In this document: one piece after another, positions 12,114 through 23,601 of the stretch
Layout of the letters: each line of letters starts with the position of its first letter
Position numbering within the stretch: the first letter of the stretch is position 1
Assembly: GCF_028281305.1 (NCBI RefSeq)
Contig: NZ_JANQKD010000087.1
Span: 1-64,000 of the forward strand
Source: Pelagibius sp.
GTDB lineage: Bacteria > Pseudomonadota > Alphaproteobacteria > Kiloniellales > Kiloniellaceae
Length of the DNA stretch: 64,000 nucleotides
Direction of reading: 5' to 3'
The notes under the pieces: model-generated
What the model was told of the DNA's origin: nothing
The model's input: the letters and a program-made list of their open reading frames with translations, nothing else
Databases searched by the model: none
Position numbers and translations under genes: made by a program

Positions 12114-13511
12114 CTAAACAACCGTAAATGCGGCGGCCGTTAACCCATTTAAGGGTGCAAAACGGCAGAAGTTCAACCTCTTGGCCGCCCTTTGGTCAGC
12201 ATAATAGCCCAACAGTGGAACCGCCAGGAAGCCCCCGGGGCCGCTCAGGGCCGGCAGGGCGGCGCGGGCCGGGGCGGGAATACGGTCGGCCCGCACCACC
12301 TCGTCCCCGGGCAGAGCGGCCTTCAGCCGCTGCCAGCCGGCGGTTCCCAGGGCGGAAACCTGCAGCGCGCCAGCCCCTTCGCAGGGCTGCCCCTGGTCCC
12401 CCCGGTGCCCCCCCAGGCGGGGCCGCCTGATCTCGAAGCGGCCATCCCAGAGCAGGCGGCCGCCGGGCTCCAGCAGCGCGCCGGGACAGCGCCCGGCCTC
12501 GCGGACCAGCAGCCAGTGCGCGCCGCGCTGGAGCACCCGGCAGCCGCCCAGCGTGGCACCCCGCGGCAATTCGTCGCCCAGCATTCTGTGAAGGCGCAAC
12601 AGGCGGTCCAGACGCGGTGTGTAGCGCCCGCCGCCCACCGTCATCAGGCAGTGGGCCAGCGTCCGCAGCGAGACCTCGTCGCTGGCCGTCGCCAGAAGCT
12701 TCGGCGAGAGAATGAGAAACCCCGCCGGGTCCGGCCGCACTGCGCGGGCCATCAGGGCCGCCACCTCACCCTCCAGAGCCGCACGGGCCCGCCCGAGGTG
12801 CCCGCAGGCCGTGGCCAGCCGGTCTGCCGACAGCCCCTCGCGGGCGAGCGCGGGCATCAGGCGGCGCAGCCGCACCCGGGCAAAGTCTGCGCGCTCGTTG
12901 CTGGGATCCTCGACCCAACCCTGCCGCCGCGCCTTCACGGTCTCCAGCAGCCGCGCCTTCGGCATTGCCAGGAGCGGGCGCAGCAGGCGCAGCTCCGCCG
13001 TCTCCGTCAGCGGCGCCATGCCGGCGAGCCCCTCCAGGCCGCTGCCGCGGCCAAGGCGCAGCAACAGCGTTTCTGCCTGGTCTTCCAGGTGATGGGCGAG
13101 GGCCAGATGCAGGATGCCGTGGCGGCGGCAGGCCGCGGTCAGCAGCGCATAGCGGGCATCGCGCGCCGCGGCCTGCGGCGAACCTTCGGGCTTCGGCCCG
13201 CGCCAGCGCAGCACCCTGTGCGCAATGCCGAGACGCCCGGCCTGCGCGTGAACACGCCCCGCTTCGGCAGCGGAGCCGCGGCGCAGACCGTGGTCGACGG
13301 TTACCGCCAGCAGACTGCCGCCCCGGCGCTGCACCCAGCGCTTGAGCAGAAGGGTCAGGGCCAGACTGTCACCACCGCCGGAGAGCGCGACGGCCACTGC
13401 CGGCTTGGGCTCGAAAGGCCCGAGCGCCGCCATGGCGCGGTCGAACTCTTCAGCGGAAACCGGCGCAGTCGCGATGTCCGGCATGGCCGACCCCACCACT
13501 TCTTTCAGCAT
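12114..13511 (-). CDS. tilS: tRNA(Ile)-lysidine synthetase
   Basis: PP-loop AVALSGGGDSLALTLLLKRW, VDHGLRRGSAAEA, ALAHHLEDQAETLLLRL. Confidence 0.93.
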   Translation of the reverse strand: MLKEVVGSAMPDIATAPVSAEEFDRAMAALGPFEPKPAVAVALSGGGDSLALTLLLKRWVQRRGGSLLAVTVDHGLRRGSAAEAGRVHAQAGRLGIAHRVLRWRGPKPEGSPQAAARDARYALLTAACRRHGILHLALAHHLEDQAETLLLRLGRGSGLEGLAGMAPLTETAELRLLRPLLAMPKARLLETVKARRQGWVEDPSNERADFARVRLRRLMPALAREGLSADRLATACGHLGRARAALEGEVAALMARAVRPDPAGFLILSPKLLATASDEVSLRTLAHCLMTVGGGRYTPRLDRLLRLHRMLGDELPRGATLGGCRVLQRGAHWLLVREAGRCPGALLEPGGRLLWDGRFEIRRPRLGGHRGDQGQPCEGAGALQVSALGTAGWQRLKAALPGDEVVRADRIPAPARAALPALSGPGGFLAVPLLGYYADQRAAKRLNFCRFAPLNGLTAAAFTVV

Positions 13512-13558
13512 GACCGGCGGACGGCGCGCCTGCGCGGCGTGGCATGCCCGGCCCGCCT

Positions 13559-14659
13559 TCAGCAGCCGATGCGCTGCGCTTCCTGACGGGCTCTTTGGAT
13601 GATTGTGGCGGAGGCGTCGGCATAGCGCTGCTGCAAGACCTCGAAAGTACCGCAGGCATCGTCCTTGCTGCCGAGCGAGGCCAGGGACATGCCGAGCTTC
13701 AGGAGGTTGTCGGGCGCTTTCGGATTGTTGGGATAAGCCTCGAAGCCCTCGGCGAAGGTCACCGCCGCCTGCTGGTAGTTGCCCCGCACATAATACGTTT
13801 CGCCGAGCCAGTACTTGGCATTGCCCGCCAGCGGATCCTGCGGATGCTGTGCCAGGAAGGTGCTCAATGCCTGTTCGGCGCCGTCATAGTTCGCCTGCCG
13901 CAGCAGACCGAAGGCGTAGTCGTACTGCTCACGCGGCGTGGATCCGGGCAGGGCCGCTGCTTGCGCAGGGGCGGACGCGGCGGGGGCGCCCTGCGGTGCG
14001 GGGGCCGCTGCCGCCGGCACGTTTTGCTGCTGGCGGCGGAAGTTCTGCAGATCGGTCTCCGCAACGGTGCCCAGCGTGCCCGGTGTCGGGCTGCTCGCGG
14101 TTCCGGACGGCAGGCTTTGCGCCGGGGCAGCCGCCAGGGAGTCGGATGGCGCAAAGCCCTGGCCGGTGCCGGCAGCGGCCGGCGCCTGGCCTGGAAGTTG
14201 GCCCGAAAGCGCACCCGCGCCACCGCCGGTCGGTGCCGCCCCGCCTTCGAGCTGCTGCAGGCGCAGATCGACATCGGCCACCAGCCGGTCGAGACGCTCC
14301 GTCACGCTGTCGGTCTGGAAGCGCATCTCCTCGACCTGGCCGGTCAGGCTGCGCAGCTCGGCCTCAAACTGGTTGAGGCGCAGCTCGATCCGCGCCGCCT
14401 GGGTGGGGCTGACGCCGGCGCCGGTCCCAGTGGCCGGTGCCTCTCCGCCGTAGACCTGCCGCTGAAGGTCGGAGAGCTCGCGCTGCAAACGCTGGATCTG
14501 ATCGTCGACGGACTGGGCGGCCAGACTCTGTGGATTGCCGACAACAAGAACCGCTGCCAGCAAGGCTGCCGGAACTGCCGCCGAAATGAAGCCTGCCGGG
14601 AAGCACCCCCGGGACCGGACCCCATCTTCGCGCCTTGCCCACAGTGTTGCGGTGGTCAT
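13559..14659 (-). CDS. cpoB: Tol-Pal system protein CpoB/YbgF
   Basis: Coiled-coil N-terminus plus TPR C-terminus (YDYAFGLLRQANYDGAEQALSTFLAQHPQDPLAGNAKYWLGETYYVRGNYQQAAVTF...); adjacent to pal; start at 14659 is one option (ORF extends to 14800). Confidence 0.9.
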   Translation of the reverse strand: MTTATLWARREDGVRSRGCFPAGFISAAVPAALLAAVLVVGNPQSLAAQSVDDQIQRLQRELSDLQRQVYGGEAPATGTGAGVSPTQAARIELRLNQFEAELRSLTGQVEEMRFQTDSVTERLDRLVADVDLRLQQLEGGAAPTGGGAGALSGQLPGQAPAAAGTGQGFAPSDSLAAAPAQSLPSGTASSPTPGTLGTVAETDLQNFRRQQQNVPAAAAPAPQGAPAASAPAQAAALPGSTPREQYDYAFGLLRQANYDGAEQALSTFLAQHPQDPLAGNAKYWLGETYYVRGNYQQAAVTFAEGFEAYPNNPKAPDNLLKLGMSLASLGSKDDACGTFEVLQQRYADASATIIQRARQEAQRIGC

Positions 14660-14720
14660 TGCTTCATCCTCCGCCCAAATCATCATCGCGCCCAAATCGC
14701 CGACCCAGCGCGCCCTCGCC

Positions 14721-14776
14721 GCCCATAGGACCCGGCCCATAGACCTCGGCCCATCGAACGCGGCCCATAGAGTTCG
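14721..14776. repeat. Four tandem 14-bp repeats, consensus GCCCATAGNNCNCG
   Basis: gcccataggacccg / gcccatagacctcg / gcccatcgaacgcg / gcccatagagttcg, period exactly 14. Confidence 0.85.
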
Positions 14777-15050
14777 GGCGGTGATGCCGTGCCTAGCCAT
14801 ACTCCCGCAGGAGACCGGTCTGCCAGCGCTTCATGTCATTATTATGGCGCCGTTACGAAAACCCTTATAAGCCCTGGCCCTTGCGCCGAAAAGGGCAGCC
14901 CTCAAACGAAATGCCAAAAGAAAAGGCCCCTTCGGTCATCGCGGTCGCCCGCCCAACCGAAGGGACCTCTTCAAAGACTGCGTTTCCGTCGCCCTGGAAC
15001 CCGCTTCCGGAAAGCAGGTCCAGACCATGGGGAAACCCGGACCGAAGTCC

Positions 15051-15575
15051 TTAGTTCACCACAAACGCACCGCGACGGTTCTGAGCCCAGGCCGACTCGT
15101 TTGAACCCAGCACGGCCGGGCGCTCTTCACCGAAGCTCACCGTGCTGAGGCGGCCGGGGTTGATGCCGAGCGCAATCAGATAATCACGCACCGAATTGGC
15201 GCGGCGCTCACCCAAAGCCAGGTTGTACTCGCGGGTACCGCGTTCGTCGGCATGGCCTTCGATCGTCAGGGTCGTCGCCGGATTGGTATCCAGCCAGACG
15301 GCAAGCGCTTCCACCGTGCCGCGCTGGTCGGCGCGGATGTTGAACTGATCGAAGTCGAAGAAGACGCGGTCGCCGACCTCCACGGTCAGATCTTCCTGCG
15401 TACCGGCAGCCGGGCCGGGAATCGTGCTGGACTGGGTCGTATCGCCGGAGGAGCTGGACGTCGTCGACCCGCTACCGGCGCCGCCGCCAGACGTGGTCGC
15501 GCCCTCTTCGGACGGGGTTGAACAAGCCGCAAGCAGCATCGCCGCGAAGACGGTCGTAACTAGGGAAAAGCGCAT
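15051..15575 (-). CDS. pal: Peptidoglycan-associated lipoprotein Pal
   Basis: MRFSLVTTVFAAMLLAACSTPS lipobox; OmpA domain VFFDFDQFNIRADQRGTVEALAVWL...IEGHADERGTREYNLALGERRANSVRDYL. Confidence 0.95.
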   Translation of the reverse strand: MRFSLVTTVFAAMLLAACSTPSEEGATTSGGGAGSGSTTSSSSGDTTQSSTIPGPAAGTQEDLTVEVGDRVFFDFDQFNIRADQRGTVEALAVWLDTNPATTLTIEGHADERGTREYNLALGERRANSVRDYLIALGINPGRLSTVSFGEERPAVLGSNESAWAQNRRGAFVVN

Positions 15576-15722
15576 AATCTGCCCTCTCAAACACATCCCC
15601 GGATTTTATGGATTGAGGCAGACCTGCCACCGGTGATTTCACAGGTCATGCCTGCTTGATATGCCCCCCCAACGACGGCCCCTAAAGGCCGAAAATGGTT
15701 AACGGACTATACCGATGCCCCC

Positions 15723-17117
15723 CTAGGGAATCAAGGGGGACCAAGCCGGATCAGAGCCGTCCAGAGGCGTCACAAGCTCACGTTCATTGAACCCTGTCAG
15801 ATCAATCGTAAAGATCTTGCTAGTGATGCGTCCCTGCGAATCCGCCCGTGTGGTTCGGAAGTAGGAAAGCACCCTCCCATTCGGCGCCCAGGTGGGCGCC
15901 TCGACGTTGTAATCACGCACCAACATCCGCTCGCCGCTGCCGTCGGCACGCATGATACCAATGTAAAACTCCCCTGCGTGCTGGCGCGTGAAGGCGATCA
16001 GGTCGCCGCGCGGCGACCAGACCGGCGTGAAGTAATTCCCCTTACCACGACTGATTCGGCGCACGTTACTTCCATCGCGATTCATCACATAGAGTTGAGG
16101 CCGCCCGCCGCGGTCGGAATTGAAGACGATTTGACTCGAATCCGGTGAAAAGGACGGGGAGGTGTCGATCCCCGGATGGTTGGTCAGCCGCTGCTGGCGC
16201 CGGGTGCGCAGGTCGATGGCGTAGACCTCCGAATTGCCGTCCTTGGCCATCGACAGCGTCACGGTGTTGCCGTCGGTGGAGAACCGAGGAGCGAATGTCA
16301 TTCCCGGAAACTCGCCCAGCACCTCCTGCTGACCGGTGTCCAGGTTGAAGAGATAGACCCTGGGCACCTCGCGTCCGCCGGTCCGCTGGAAGGCGAGGTA
16401 GGTGATCTCCCGCGTGGAGGGCGAAAAGCGCGGCGTGAGGACGATTTCGTTGCCGGCCGTCAGGAATCGGTGGTTCTCGCCGTCCTGATCCATGATCGCC
16501 AGACGCTTGATGCGCCGGTTCTGCGGCCCCTGCTCGGCGATGTAAACGATCTGCGTGGTGAAGTAGCCGGATTCTCCGGTCAGGCGCTGATAGATCTGAT
16601 CGGAGATGCGGTGGGCGATGTTGCGCCAGTTGGTCACCGTCGTGGTGTACTGCAGGCCGGTCATCTGGGCTTCGGAGAACACGTCCCAGAGGCGGAACTG
16701 TACCCGCATCCGTCCGTCGGCCTGCATCTGGACGTTGCCGGCCACCAGCGCCTGGGCATTGATCAGGCGCCAGTCGCCGTAGCGCGGCCCGTTGCGCAGA
16801 CTGGAGGCGTCCTGAATGAAGGCGCGCTTGTCGACGGGCCTGAACAGGCCGCTGCGCTCCAGGTTGGCGGCAACCACCCGCGCGATGTCGCCGCCCAGCT
16901 TCTGCTCGTCGGCGACTTCACCGAAGAGGTCGGTGATGGCGATCGGCAGGGGCTCGACGAAACCCCGGGTGATGTCCACCTGGAGCTGCGCCTGCGCCGG
17001 GCCCGGCACCGTAAAGACCGCGGCGACAAGGCTCGCCGCCAGAAGCGCCGGGACCAGGAAAAGGCTGCGGCAGACCCCCGCCGCGGAACGGGATTTGGAG
17101 CGCTGCATCGACGTCAT
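15723..17117 (-). CDS. tolB: Tol-Pal system beta-propeller protein TolB
   Basis: [22 protein letters not shown], repeated WD-like [38 protein letters not shown] overlap with the tolA stop. Confidence 0.96.
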   Translation of the reverse strand: MTSMQRSKSRSAAGVCRSLFLVPALLAASLVAAVFTVPGPAQAQLQVDITRGFVEPLPIAITDLFGEVADEQKLGGDIARVVAANLERSGLFRPVDKRAFIQDASSLRNGPRYGDWRLINAQALVAGNVQMQADGRMRVQFRLWDVFSEAQMTGLQYTTTVTNWRNIAHRISDQIYQRLTGESGYFTTQIVYIAEQGPQNRRIKRLAIMDQDGENHRFLTAGNEIVLTPRFSPSTREITYLAFQRTGGREVPRVYLFNLDTGQQEVLGEFPGMTFAPRFSTDGNTVTLSMAKDGNSEVYAIDLRTRRQQRLTNHPGIDTSPSFSPDSSQIVFNSDRGGRPQLYVMNRDGSNVRRISRGKGNYFTPVWSPRGDLIAFTRQHAGEFYIGIMRADGSGERMLVRDYNVEAPTWAPNGRVLSYFRTTRADSQGRITSKIFTIDLTGFNERELVTPLDGSDPAWSPLIP

Positions 17118-18034
17118 GATCCGAACATCTCTCTCGGGTTGAAGGTCAGGTTCATCTGCTTCCATTCTGAATACTGTGCGACCGGCAGCTCGAAGGGGCT
17201 GCAGCGCAGGATCGCCCGGACGGCGGCCTCTGCGGCGGTGCGGAAGTAGGCGTCGCGGCCCATGCGCCGAAGGTCGACGACCTTGGGCTGGCCGATGACA
17301 CGGCCGTCGGGGGCCAGGTTGACGATCACCTCGACGATCAGATCCTCGGCCTGCAGCGCGCCGGCATCGGGGCTCCAGCAGCGCTCGACCTGACCGCGGA
17401 TCGAGTTTTCGAGCTGCAGGCGCTGCACCGCCGAGACCCGCGCCTGCGGCGCCTGGGTCGGTGCCGCCGCGGTCTGCTGCTGACGTTGCGGAGTCTGCTC
17501 TGCCAGTTTCTCCACATTGCGCAGGATCGAGGACATACGATCCTCCGGCTTCGGCTCTTCCTCCTTCGCCGGCTCCTCGACCTTTTCGGCCACCTGGATC
17601 TCAGGTTTGCGCGGCGGCTTGGGCGGCAGCCTCGTCTCGGGTTCGGGCTCCGGCTCGGGTTCCGGCTCAGGCTCAGGCTCGGGTTCGGGCTCCGGTTCCG
17701 GCTCGGGCTCGGGCTCGGGTTCCGGCACGGGCACAGGCTCCGGTTCGGGCTCAGGCTCAGGCTCAGGTTCCGGGATCGGCTCGGGCTCCGGCGGCGGCGC
17801 TTCGGCAATCTCCGGCTCCGGCTCGGGCGCCTGCTCAGGCGCCTCCGGCGGCTCCGGTTCCGGGTCCGGCTCGATCTCCTGTTCGATGCGCGCCGCTTCC
17901 TCCGGCAGCGTGACCAGCTGGACCGGGATCGCATCGAAATCCGTCAGAGGCTCGTGGAACACGGGCAGCCCGACCACCAGCGCGACGATCACCGCCAGGT
18001 GCAGAAGTCCGGAAAAAATGGCTGCCTTGACCAT
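17114..18034 (-). CDS. tolA: TolA-type energy transducer with Pro-Glu-rich linker
   Basis: N-terminal TM anchor, (PE)n linker, C-terminal TonB/TolA-like domain; position between tolR and tolB. Confidence 0.9.
   Translation of the reverse strand: MVKAAIFSGLLHLAVIVALVVGLPVFHEPLTDFDAIPVQLVTLPEEAARIEQEIEPDPEPEPPEAPEQAPEPEPEIAEAPPPEPEPIPEPEPEPEPEPEPVPVPEPEPEPEPEPEPEPEPEPEPEPEPEPEPETRLPPKPPRKPEIQVAEKVEEPAKEEEPKPEDRMSSILRNVEKLAEQTPQRQQQTAAAPTQAPQARVSAVQRLQLENSIRGQVERCWSPDAGALQAEDLIVEVIVNLAPDGRVIGQPKVVDLRRMGRDAYFRTAAEAAVRAILRCSPFELPVAQYSEWKQMNLTFNPREMFGS
17639..17872 (-). repeat. Low-complexity Pro-Glu hexanucleotide-type repeat inside tolA
   Basis: Runs of ggctcg/ggttcc/ggctca units encoding PEPEPEPE. 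Confidence 0.9.
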
Positions 18035-18078
18035 GCCTCAGTCGAACCGCGTCTTTCTCTTATCGTCCGTTTGGGGCG

Positions 18079-18576
18079 CTAGTTGCCCTGGGCGTCATCC
18101 GCGGCGGGTGCGCCTTCTGCCGGCGCCACGGCTTCGTCGCCCTTGGGCAATTCGGCGATCAGCGCCACGCGCTGGAAGCCGGCGGTATTCACCGTTCCCA
18201 TCACCTGCATGATGCGGCCATAGGCGATCGCCCGGTCGCCACGCACGAAAATGCGGGTGTCGGGCTTGCTTTCGGTAATCGCGCGCAGGCGCGGGACGAG
18301 CTGTCCGATGTCCACCGGCGAATCCTGGATGTAGATGGTGCCTTCTGAGTTGACGGAGATGACCAGCGGTTCATCCGGATCGGCGATCGATTGGGCCTGG
18401 GTCTTGGGCAGATCGACCGGCACGCCCACGGTCAGCAGCGGCGCCGTGACCATGAAGACGATCAGGAGCACCAGCATCACATCGACGAAGGGGGTGACGT
18501 TGATCTCGCTGAGCGGCCTGTAGCGCCCGGCTTTGCGGCCGCGCCCGCGGGCCGCCGGCACAAGGGTGGCTGCCAT
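18079..18576 (-). CDS. tolR: Protein TolR (ExbD/TolR family)
   Basis: [43 protein letters not shown]. Confidence 0.96.
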   Translation of the reverse strand: MAATLVPAARGRGRKAGRYRPLSEINVTPFVDVMLVLLIVFMVTAPLLTVGVPVDLPKTQAQSIADPDEPLVISVNSEGTIYIQDSPVDIGQLVPRLRAITESKPDTRIFVRGDRAIAYGRIMQVMGTVNTAGFQRVALIAELPKGDEAVAPAEGAPAADDAQGN

Positions 18577-18579
18577 GGC

Positions 18580-19308
18580 TCAGGCCTTCTCGTCGAGTTT
18601 GCGGGACAGGATGGCGCCGAACTCGCCGGCGAAGGCCTCCAGACGGCCGGCGTAGCGGCCCAGGTCGTTGGACAGCTTGTTGTAGCCGATGACCGCCGGG
18701 ATCGCCGCCACCAGGCCGAGCGCGGTGGCGAAGAGCGCCTCGGCGATGCCCGGCGCCACCACCGCCAGGCTGGTGTTCTTGGCCGCGGCGATGGAGGTGA
18801 AGGCGTTCATGATGCCCCAGACCGTGCCGAAGAGGCCGATAAAGGGCGCCGCCGACCCCACCGAGGCGAGGAAGGTCATGTGGCGCTCCAGGCGCTCCAT
18901 CTCCCGCCCCAGGGCGATTTCCATCACCCGTTCGATGCGCTGCTGCAGGCTGGCCTTGACCTCCGACGCGCTGCTGAGGCCGCGCGCGGAAGAGCGGCGC
19001 CACTCCCGCATTGCCGAAACGAAGACCGAGGCCATGGGGTCGGGCGGGCGGTTGTCGAGGCGGTCGTAGAGATCGTCGAGGGAACCGCCGGACCAGAAGG
19101 CCTCTTCGAACTGCCCGGCCCGCTCCTTCAGCCGGCGCATGCGCAGGACCTTCTCGAAGATGATCGCCCAGCTCCAGAACGAGGCCAGGATCAGGAGGAC
19201 CATGACCGCCTGCACGACGATATCGGCCTCCAGGAAGAGCCCCCAGACCGAAAGGGTCGGATCGACCGATCCTTCGAGTTCCAACGAGTTAATGGCGTCC
19301 TGTTCCAT
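18580..19308 (-). CDS. tolQ: Protein TolQ
   Basis: MotA/TolQ/ExbB family: [65 protein letters not shown]. Confidence 0.96.
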   Translation of the reverse strand: MEQDAINSLELEGSVDPTLSVWGLFLEADIVVQAVMVLLILASFWSWAIIFEKVLRMRRLKERAGQFEEAFWSGGSLDDLYDRLDNRPPDPMASVFVSAMREWRRSSARGLSSASEVKASLQQRIERVMEIALGREMERLERHMTFLASVGSAAPFIGLFGTVWGIMNAFTSIAAAKNTSLAVVAPGIAEALFATALGLVAAIPAVIGYNKLSNDLGRYAGRLEAFAGEFGAILSRKLDEKA

Positions 19309-19311
19309 GGG

Positions 19312-19794
19312 TTACCCCTGCTCCATCGGCATCAAGTAAGGCTGCAAGGCGGCGCGGACCGTCTCCGGAATGCGGGTCGGGCGGCCGTCGTTGCGAACCG
19401 AAGCAACTTCTACCTCCAGGCGCACTAACACTTCGTCAGCGCGCCAGATCGATTGATCGGCGACCAGGCTGGCGCCCTTCAGCGCGGTGAAGCGCGACCG
19501 CACCTCGACAAGGTCGTCGAGGCGCGCCGGGCGGCGGAAGTCCAGACTGCAGCGCCGGAGTGCGAAGACAACGCCGGAACGGTCGCGCAGCTCGGTCTGC
19601 TCGATGCCCAGAAGGCGCAGGACCTCGGTGCGGGCGCGCTCGGCGAAGTTCAGATAGCGGGCGTGGTAGACGACGCCGCCGGCGTCGGTGTCTTCATAGA
19701 AGATCCGCAGGGGATAGCGGTGCTCGCCATCGACCAGACTGCCGGAAAGGCTGCCGGGGAAGCCGGCCGCGATGGTGCCGGAAAGCGCGGTCAA
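19312..19794 (-). CDS. ybgC: Tol-Pal system-associated acyl-CoA thioesterase
   Basis: [31 protein letters not shown]. Confidence 0.95.
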   Translation of the reverse strand: MTALSGTIAAGFPGSLSGSLVDGEHRYPLRIFYEDTDAGGVVYHARYLNFAERARTEVLRLLGIEQTELRDRSGVVFALRRCSLDFRRPARLDDLVEVRSRFTALKGASLVADQSIWRADEVLVRLEVEVASVRNDGRPTRIPETVRAALQPYLMPMEQG

Positions 19795-20876
19795 GCCGAG
19801 GCCTCCCCATCGCCGTCCAGGCCTTCACCCGCGTCGTCGCCCAGCAGGTCGAGCTGCTCCAGCCCGCGCGGCGCCTCCAGGCCCAGGTAGGCGAAACCGC
19901 CGCGCGAGAGCACGCGTCCGCGCGGCGTGCGCTGCACCAGGCCCTGCTGGATCAGGTAGGGTTCGATGACCTCTTCCAGTACATCGCGCTGCTCCGAGAG
20001 GGCGGCCGCCATGGTCTCGACACCAACCGGCCCGCCGCCGTAGTTGTCGGCCATGCAGCGCATGTAGCGGCGGTCCATGGCATCCAGGCCGCGCTCGTCC
20101 ACGTCCAGGCGCTTGAGCGCGCCGTCGGCCTGCGGCGCGGCGATCACCTCCACCCCCGCCACGGCGGCGAAGTCGCGCACCCGGCGCAGCAGCCGCCCGG
20201 CAACGCGGGGCGTACCGCGCGAGCGCCGCGCGATCTCCGCGGCCCCGTCCTCGGTCAGCTGCATGTCCAGCACCTTGGCGCCGCGGCTGACGATCTGCTG
20301 CAGTTCTTCCGGCTCATAGAACTGCAGACGCAGGGGGATGCCGAATCGTTCCCGCAAAGGCGTGGTAATGAGCCCGGAACGGGTCGTCGCCCCGACCAGG
20401 GTGAAGGGCGGCAGGTCGATGCGGACCGACCGCGCCGCCGGCCCCTCGCCGATGATGAGATCCAGGTGGAAGTCCTCCATCGCCGGGTAGAGCACCTCCT
20501 CCACGGCCGGGGAAAGGCGGTGGATCTCGTCGATGAAGAGCACGTCGTGGGGCTGCAGGTTGGTCAGGATCGCGGCCAGGTCGCCGGCCTTGGCGATGAC
20601 CGGGCCGGAGGTGGCCCGGAAGCCGACCCCCATTTCCCGGGCGACGATCTGGGCCAGGGTGGTCTTGCCGAGCCCCGGCGGGCCGAAGAAGAGGACATGG
20701 TCCAGGGCATCGCCGCGCCCGCGCGCCGCCTGCACGAAGACCCGCAGGTTCTCCCGCACCGCGCGCTGGCCGATGAAGTCGTCGAGATGGCCGGGACGCA
20801 GACTGAGCTCGCCGCCGTCCTCCTCGCGGAAATTGGGGGAGATCACCCGTCCGTCGCTGGCGCTGCTGTCGCTCAC
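19791..20876 (-). CDS. ruvB: Holliday junction branch migration ATPase RuvB
   Basis: [54 protein letters not shown]. Confidence 0.97.
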   Translation of the reverse strand: MSDSSASDGRVISPNFREEDGGELSLRPGHLDDFIGQRAVRENLRVFVQAARGRGDALDHVLFFGPPGLGKTTLAQIVAREMGVGFRATSGPVIAKAGDLAAILTNLQPHDVLFIDEIHRLSPAVEEVLYPAMEDFHLDLIIGEGPAARSVRIDLPPFTLVGATTRSGLITTPLRERFGIPLRLQFYEPEELQQIVSRGAKVLDMQLTEDGAAEIARRSRGTPRVAGRLLRRVRDFAAVAGVEVIAAPQADGALKRLDVDERGLDAMDRRYMRCMADNYGGGPVGVETMAAALSEQRDVLEEVIEPYLIQQGLVQRTPRGRVLSRGGFAYLGLEAPRGLEQLDLLGDDAGEGLDGDGEASA

Positions 20877-20889
20877 GCGGGCCCCTCCG

Positions 20890-21495
20890 TCATTGCGCCA
20901 GCTCCTTCAGCCCGGCCTTGATCAGCGCCTCGACCGGCGCCTCGGCGCCGAGATCGCCCATGGCCTTGGCGACCGCCGAGAAGGCCTCGGCGCGGCGATA
21001 GCCCAGATTGACCAGCGCCGAGACAGCGTCTTCGGAAACGCCGGGGACCGCCTTGCCGCCGCCGTTGGCGAGCGCTACCGGTCCCAGGGCCATGCCCCCG
21101 GCCTTGTCCTTCAGTTCCGCGGCGATGCGCCCGGCCAGCTTGGGCCCGACGCCGCTGGCCCGTGCCAGCGCCGCCTTGTCCTGGGCGGCGATGGCCTGGA
21201 CCAGATCCGCGGGCGGCAGCACGGAGAGGATGGCCAGCGCCATCTTCGCGCCGACCCCCTGGACTCCGTTCAACAGGCGGTACCAGTCACGCTCGGCGGC
21301 ATCGGCAAAGCCGAAGAGGTGGATGTGGTCCTCACGCACATGGGTTTCGATCAGCAGGCTGGCCGCGCCGCCGGGGGGCGGCAGCATGCCGAGGGTCCGG
21401 CCCGAGCAGTACACCAGGTAACCGACGCCGCCGACGTCGAGGATCGCCCAGTCCTCGCCGCTGGAATCGACGACGCCGGTGAGCTTGCCGATCAT
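20890..21495 (-). CDS. ruvA: Holliday junction branch migration protein RuvA
   Basis: [31 protein letters not shown]...[21 protein letters not shown] overlap with the ruvC stop. Confidence 0.96.
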   Translation of the reverse strand: MIGKLTGVVDSSGEDWAILDVGGVGYLVYCSGRTLGMLPPPGGAASLLIETHVREDHIHLFGFADAAERDWYRLLNGVQGVGAKMALAILSVLPPADLVQAIAAQDKAALARASGVGPKLAGRIAAELKDKAGGMALGPVALANGGGKAVPGVSEDAVSALVNLGYRRAEAFSAVAKAMGDLGAEAPVEALIKAGLKELAQ

Positions 21496-22025
21496 GCGGC
21501 GCCTCCCGAAGAGGCGGCACGGAGCGGGTCTTCGCGCCCGCCCGCCCAACGCTGGCCGGTCGCATGGTGGTGGCTGTGACAGATAGCTACCGCCAGGGCA
21601 TCGGCGGCATCCGGCGCGGAAACGGCGCAGCCGGGCAGCAGCCGGGCGACCATCATCGCCACCTGCTTCTTGTCGGCATGACCGGTCCCGACCACCGCCT
21701 TCTTGACGATCATCGGCAGATACTCGGCCACGGGTAGACCGCTCAAGGCCGGGGTCAGCAGCGCAATGCCGCGGGCCATGCCCAGCTTGAGGGTGGAGGA
21801 AGGGTTCTTGTTCGCCAGGGTCACCTCGACCGCCGCGGCGTCGGGGGCATGCTCCGCCACCACGGCGGCAAGGCCGCGATGGAGCTGCAGCAGGCGCTCC
21901 GAAAGCTCGGCAGCAGTGTCGGAAACGACAACGCCGTTGGCCACGTGGCGCAGATGGTTGCCCTCCGCCTCGATCACTCCCCAACCCGTGTGGCGCAACC
22001 CGGGATCCAAACCAAGAACTCGCAT
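21492..22025 (-). CDS. ruvC: Crossover junction endodeoxyribonuclease RuvC
   Basis: [23 protein letters not shown]...[21 protein letters not shown]. Confidence 0.96.
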   Translation of the reverse strand: MRVLGLDPGLRHTGWGVIEAEGNHLRHVANGVVVSDTAAELSERLLQLHRGLAAVVAEHAPDAAAVEVTLANKNPSSTLKLGMARGIALLTPALSGLPVAEYLPMIVKKAVVGTGHADKKQVAMMVARLLPGCAVSAPDAADALAVAICHSHHHATGQRWAGGREDPLRAASSGGAA

Positions 22026-22148
22026 CGCGATCGCTTCGCTTTCTCCTCTTTCAAAAGCCCCCGGTCCCCGGTCTCGTGAGTCCCGGCCCCTTGCGCGGTG
22101 CATCCCCCGGCGCACCCCGGCCTCTACAACCGGCCCTGGCCCGCGTGC

Positions 22149-22898
22149 CTATGCCGTCAGACGCGCCATGACGTCGTCGCTGATCTCGAAATTCGCCGAA
22201 ACCCTCTGGACATCGTCGCTTTCATCCAGCACGTCCAGCATCTTCAGCATGGTCTGCGCCTTGTCCTCGTCGATGGCCACGGTGTTCTGCGGCCGCCAGG
22301 TCAGCTCGGCTTCGCTGGGGTCGCCGAAGCGCTCCGTCAGCGCGTCGCGGACCGTCGAGAAATCGTCCGGGTCGCAGGTGATCTCATGGGCTTCGGCGCC
22401 GCTCTCCACGTTGCTGGCCCCGGCCTCGACACCGGCCTCGAAGACGTCGTCGGCCGAGCCGATCGCGGCCGGGTAGGTCACCACGCCGACGCGGTCGAAC
22501 ATGAAGGACACCGAGTTGGTTTCCCCCAGGCTGCCGCCGTGCTTGCTGAAGGCGGCGCGCACTTCGGAGGCCGTGCGGTTGCGGTTGTCGGTCAGCGCCT
22601 CGACGATGACGGCGACGCCACCGGGGCCGTAGCCCTCGTAGCGCACCTCTTCGTAGTTGGTATCGTCCTCGCCGCCGGCCGCGCGCTTGATGGCCCGCTC
22701 GATGTTGTCTTTGGGCATGTTGGCCGCCCGCGCCGCCTGGATCGCGCCCCTGAGGCGCGGATTCTTGTCCGGCTCCGGCAGCCCGGATTTGGCCGCGACC
22801 ATGATTTCCCGGGTCAGCCGGGCGAACTGCTTGGCGCGCTTCTTATCCTGCGCGCCTTTGCGGTACATGATGTTCTTGAACTGTGAATGGCCCGCCAT
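22149..22898 (-). CDS. yebC: YebC/PmpR family DNA-binding regulator
   Basis: [39 protein letters not shown]. Confidence 0.96.
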   Translation of the reverse strand: MAGHSQFKNIMYRKGAQDKKRAKQFARLTREIMVAAKSGLPEPDKNPRLRGAIQAARAANMPKDNIERAIKRAAGGEDDTNYEEVRYEGYGPGGVAVIVEALTDNRNRTASEVRAAFSKHGGSLGETNSVSFMFDRVGVVTYPAAIGSADDVFEAGVEAGASNVESGAEAHEITCDPDDFSTVRDALTERFGDPSEAELTWRPQNTVAIDEDKAQTMLKMLDVLDESDDVQRVSANFEISDDVMARLTA

Positions 22899-23054
22899 AA
22901 TCAGACGATCCTATCCTACATAGTGGGTCGATTTTTGGTAAAGCCTACCACATTTTGAGGTTAAGCGGGGCATTCGACCCTCAGCGATAATCTCGCAATA
23001 TGGCGACAATAGGGCGGCTTCTATCAGGTCGCGGGCCGAACCAAAAGCCTGTCT

Positions 23055-23141
23055 GCCCCAGTTTCCGCCCCAGTTTCCGCCGCAGTTGGCGCCCGGTTGG
23101 CGCGGCCGCCCCGGACCTGCCCCGCCGGCCTGCCCCGCCGG
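23055..23141. repeat. Short tandem repeats (12-bp GCCCCAGTTTCC and 13-bp CCTGCCCCGCCGG)
   Basis: 23055-23090 two exact and one degenerate copy; 23116-23141 two exact copies. Confidence 0.75.
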
Positions 23142-23253
23142 CCCACCCGGAACGCCGGTTAACGGCTCCTTAAACCCCTTGGGCGAGACTGACGCCCAGC
23201 GACGATTCCGGGCAGAGGCCCGGATCCCTTGGACAAAGAGGACCTGCGCCGCA

Positions 23254-23547
23254 ATGCCGCTGCCTTTGAACATCATCGATCTGGCGATCACCGAGGAGAT
23301 TTCGGCCGATACGGCAGAGGTTGCGCGCCGCCTGGAGCAGGCGGCCGAGTTGGTCGAAGGCTTTGCGCAGCAGACCGGCCTCGAGGCTCTGGACAGCCTG
23401 CTCATCATGGCCGACGAGGCAGCCACCGAGGGGCCCACCAAGGACGTGGTCGAGGAGGTCCGCAGGATCGCCGGCGACATCGAAGACCAGAGCGGCATCC
23501 TGCTCTGCGAAGTGGAGCGCTTCGTCTCCGTTTCCACCGAGCGTTAA
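23254..23547 (+). CDS. Small conserved hypothetical protein
   Basis: MPLPLNIIDLAITEEISADTAEVARRLEQAAELVEGFAQQTGLEALDSLLIMADEAATEG...; ORF with sensible start in an otherwise minus-strand block. Confidence 0.5.
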   Translation: MPLPLNIIDLAITEEISADTAEVARRLEQAAELVEGFAQQTGLEALDSLLIMADEAATEGPTKDVVEEVRRIAGDIEDQSGILLCEVERFVSVSTER

Positions 23548-23601
23548 CGCCCGGCCAACACCCCATCTCTGCCAATCCGGCCCCCTTACCAAGCGGGGGC
23601 G

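Noticed and set aside
17461-18212. Long plus-strand ORFs encoding (Ser-Gly)n and Arg/Leu-rich repeats
   Set aside because: Antisense artefacts of the Pro-Glu repeat in tolA; no independent coding evidence.
22910-22935. Second copy of the MITE terminus (tagtgggtc upstream of yebC)
   Set aside because: Only about 9 bp match; no matching inverted partner nearby.
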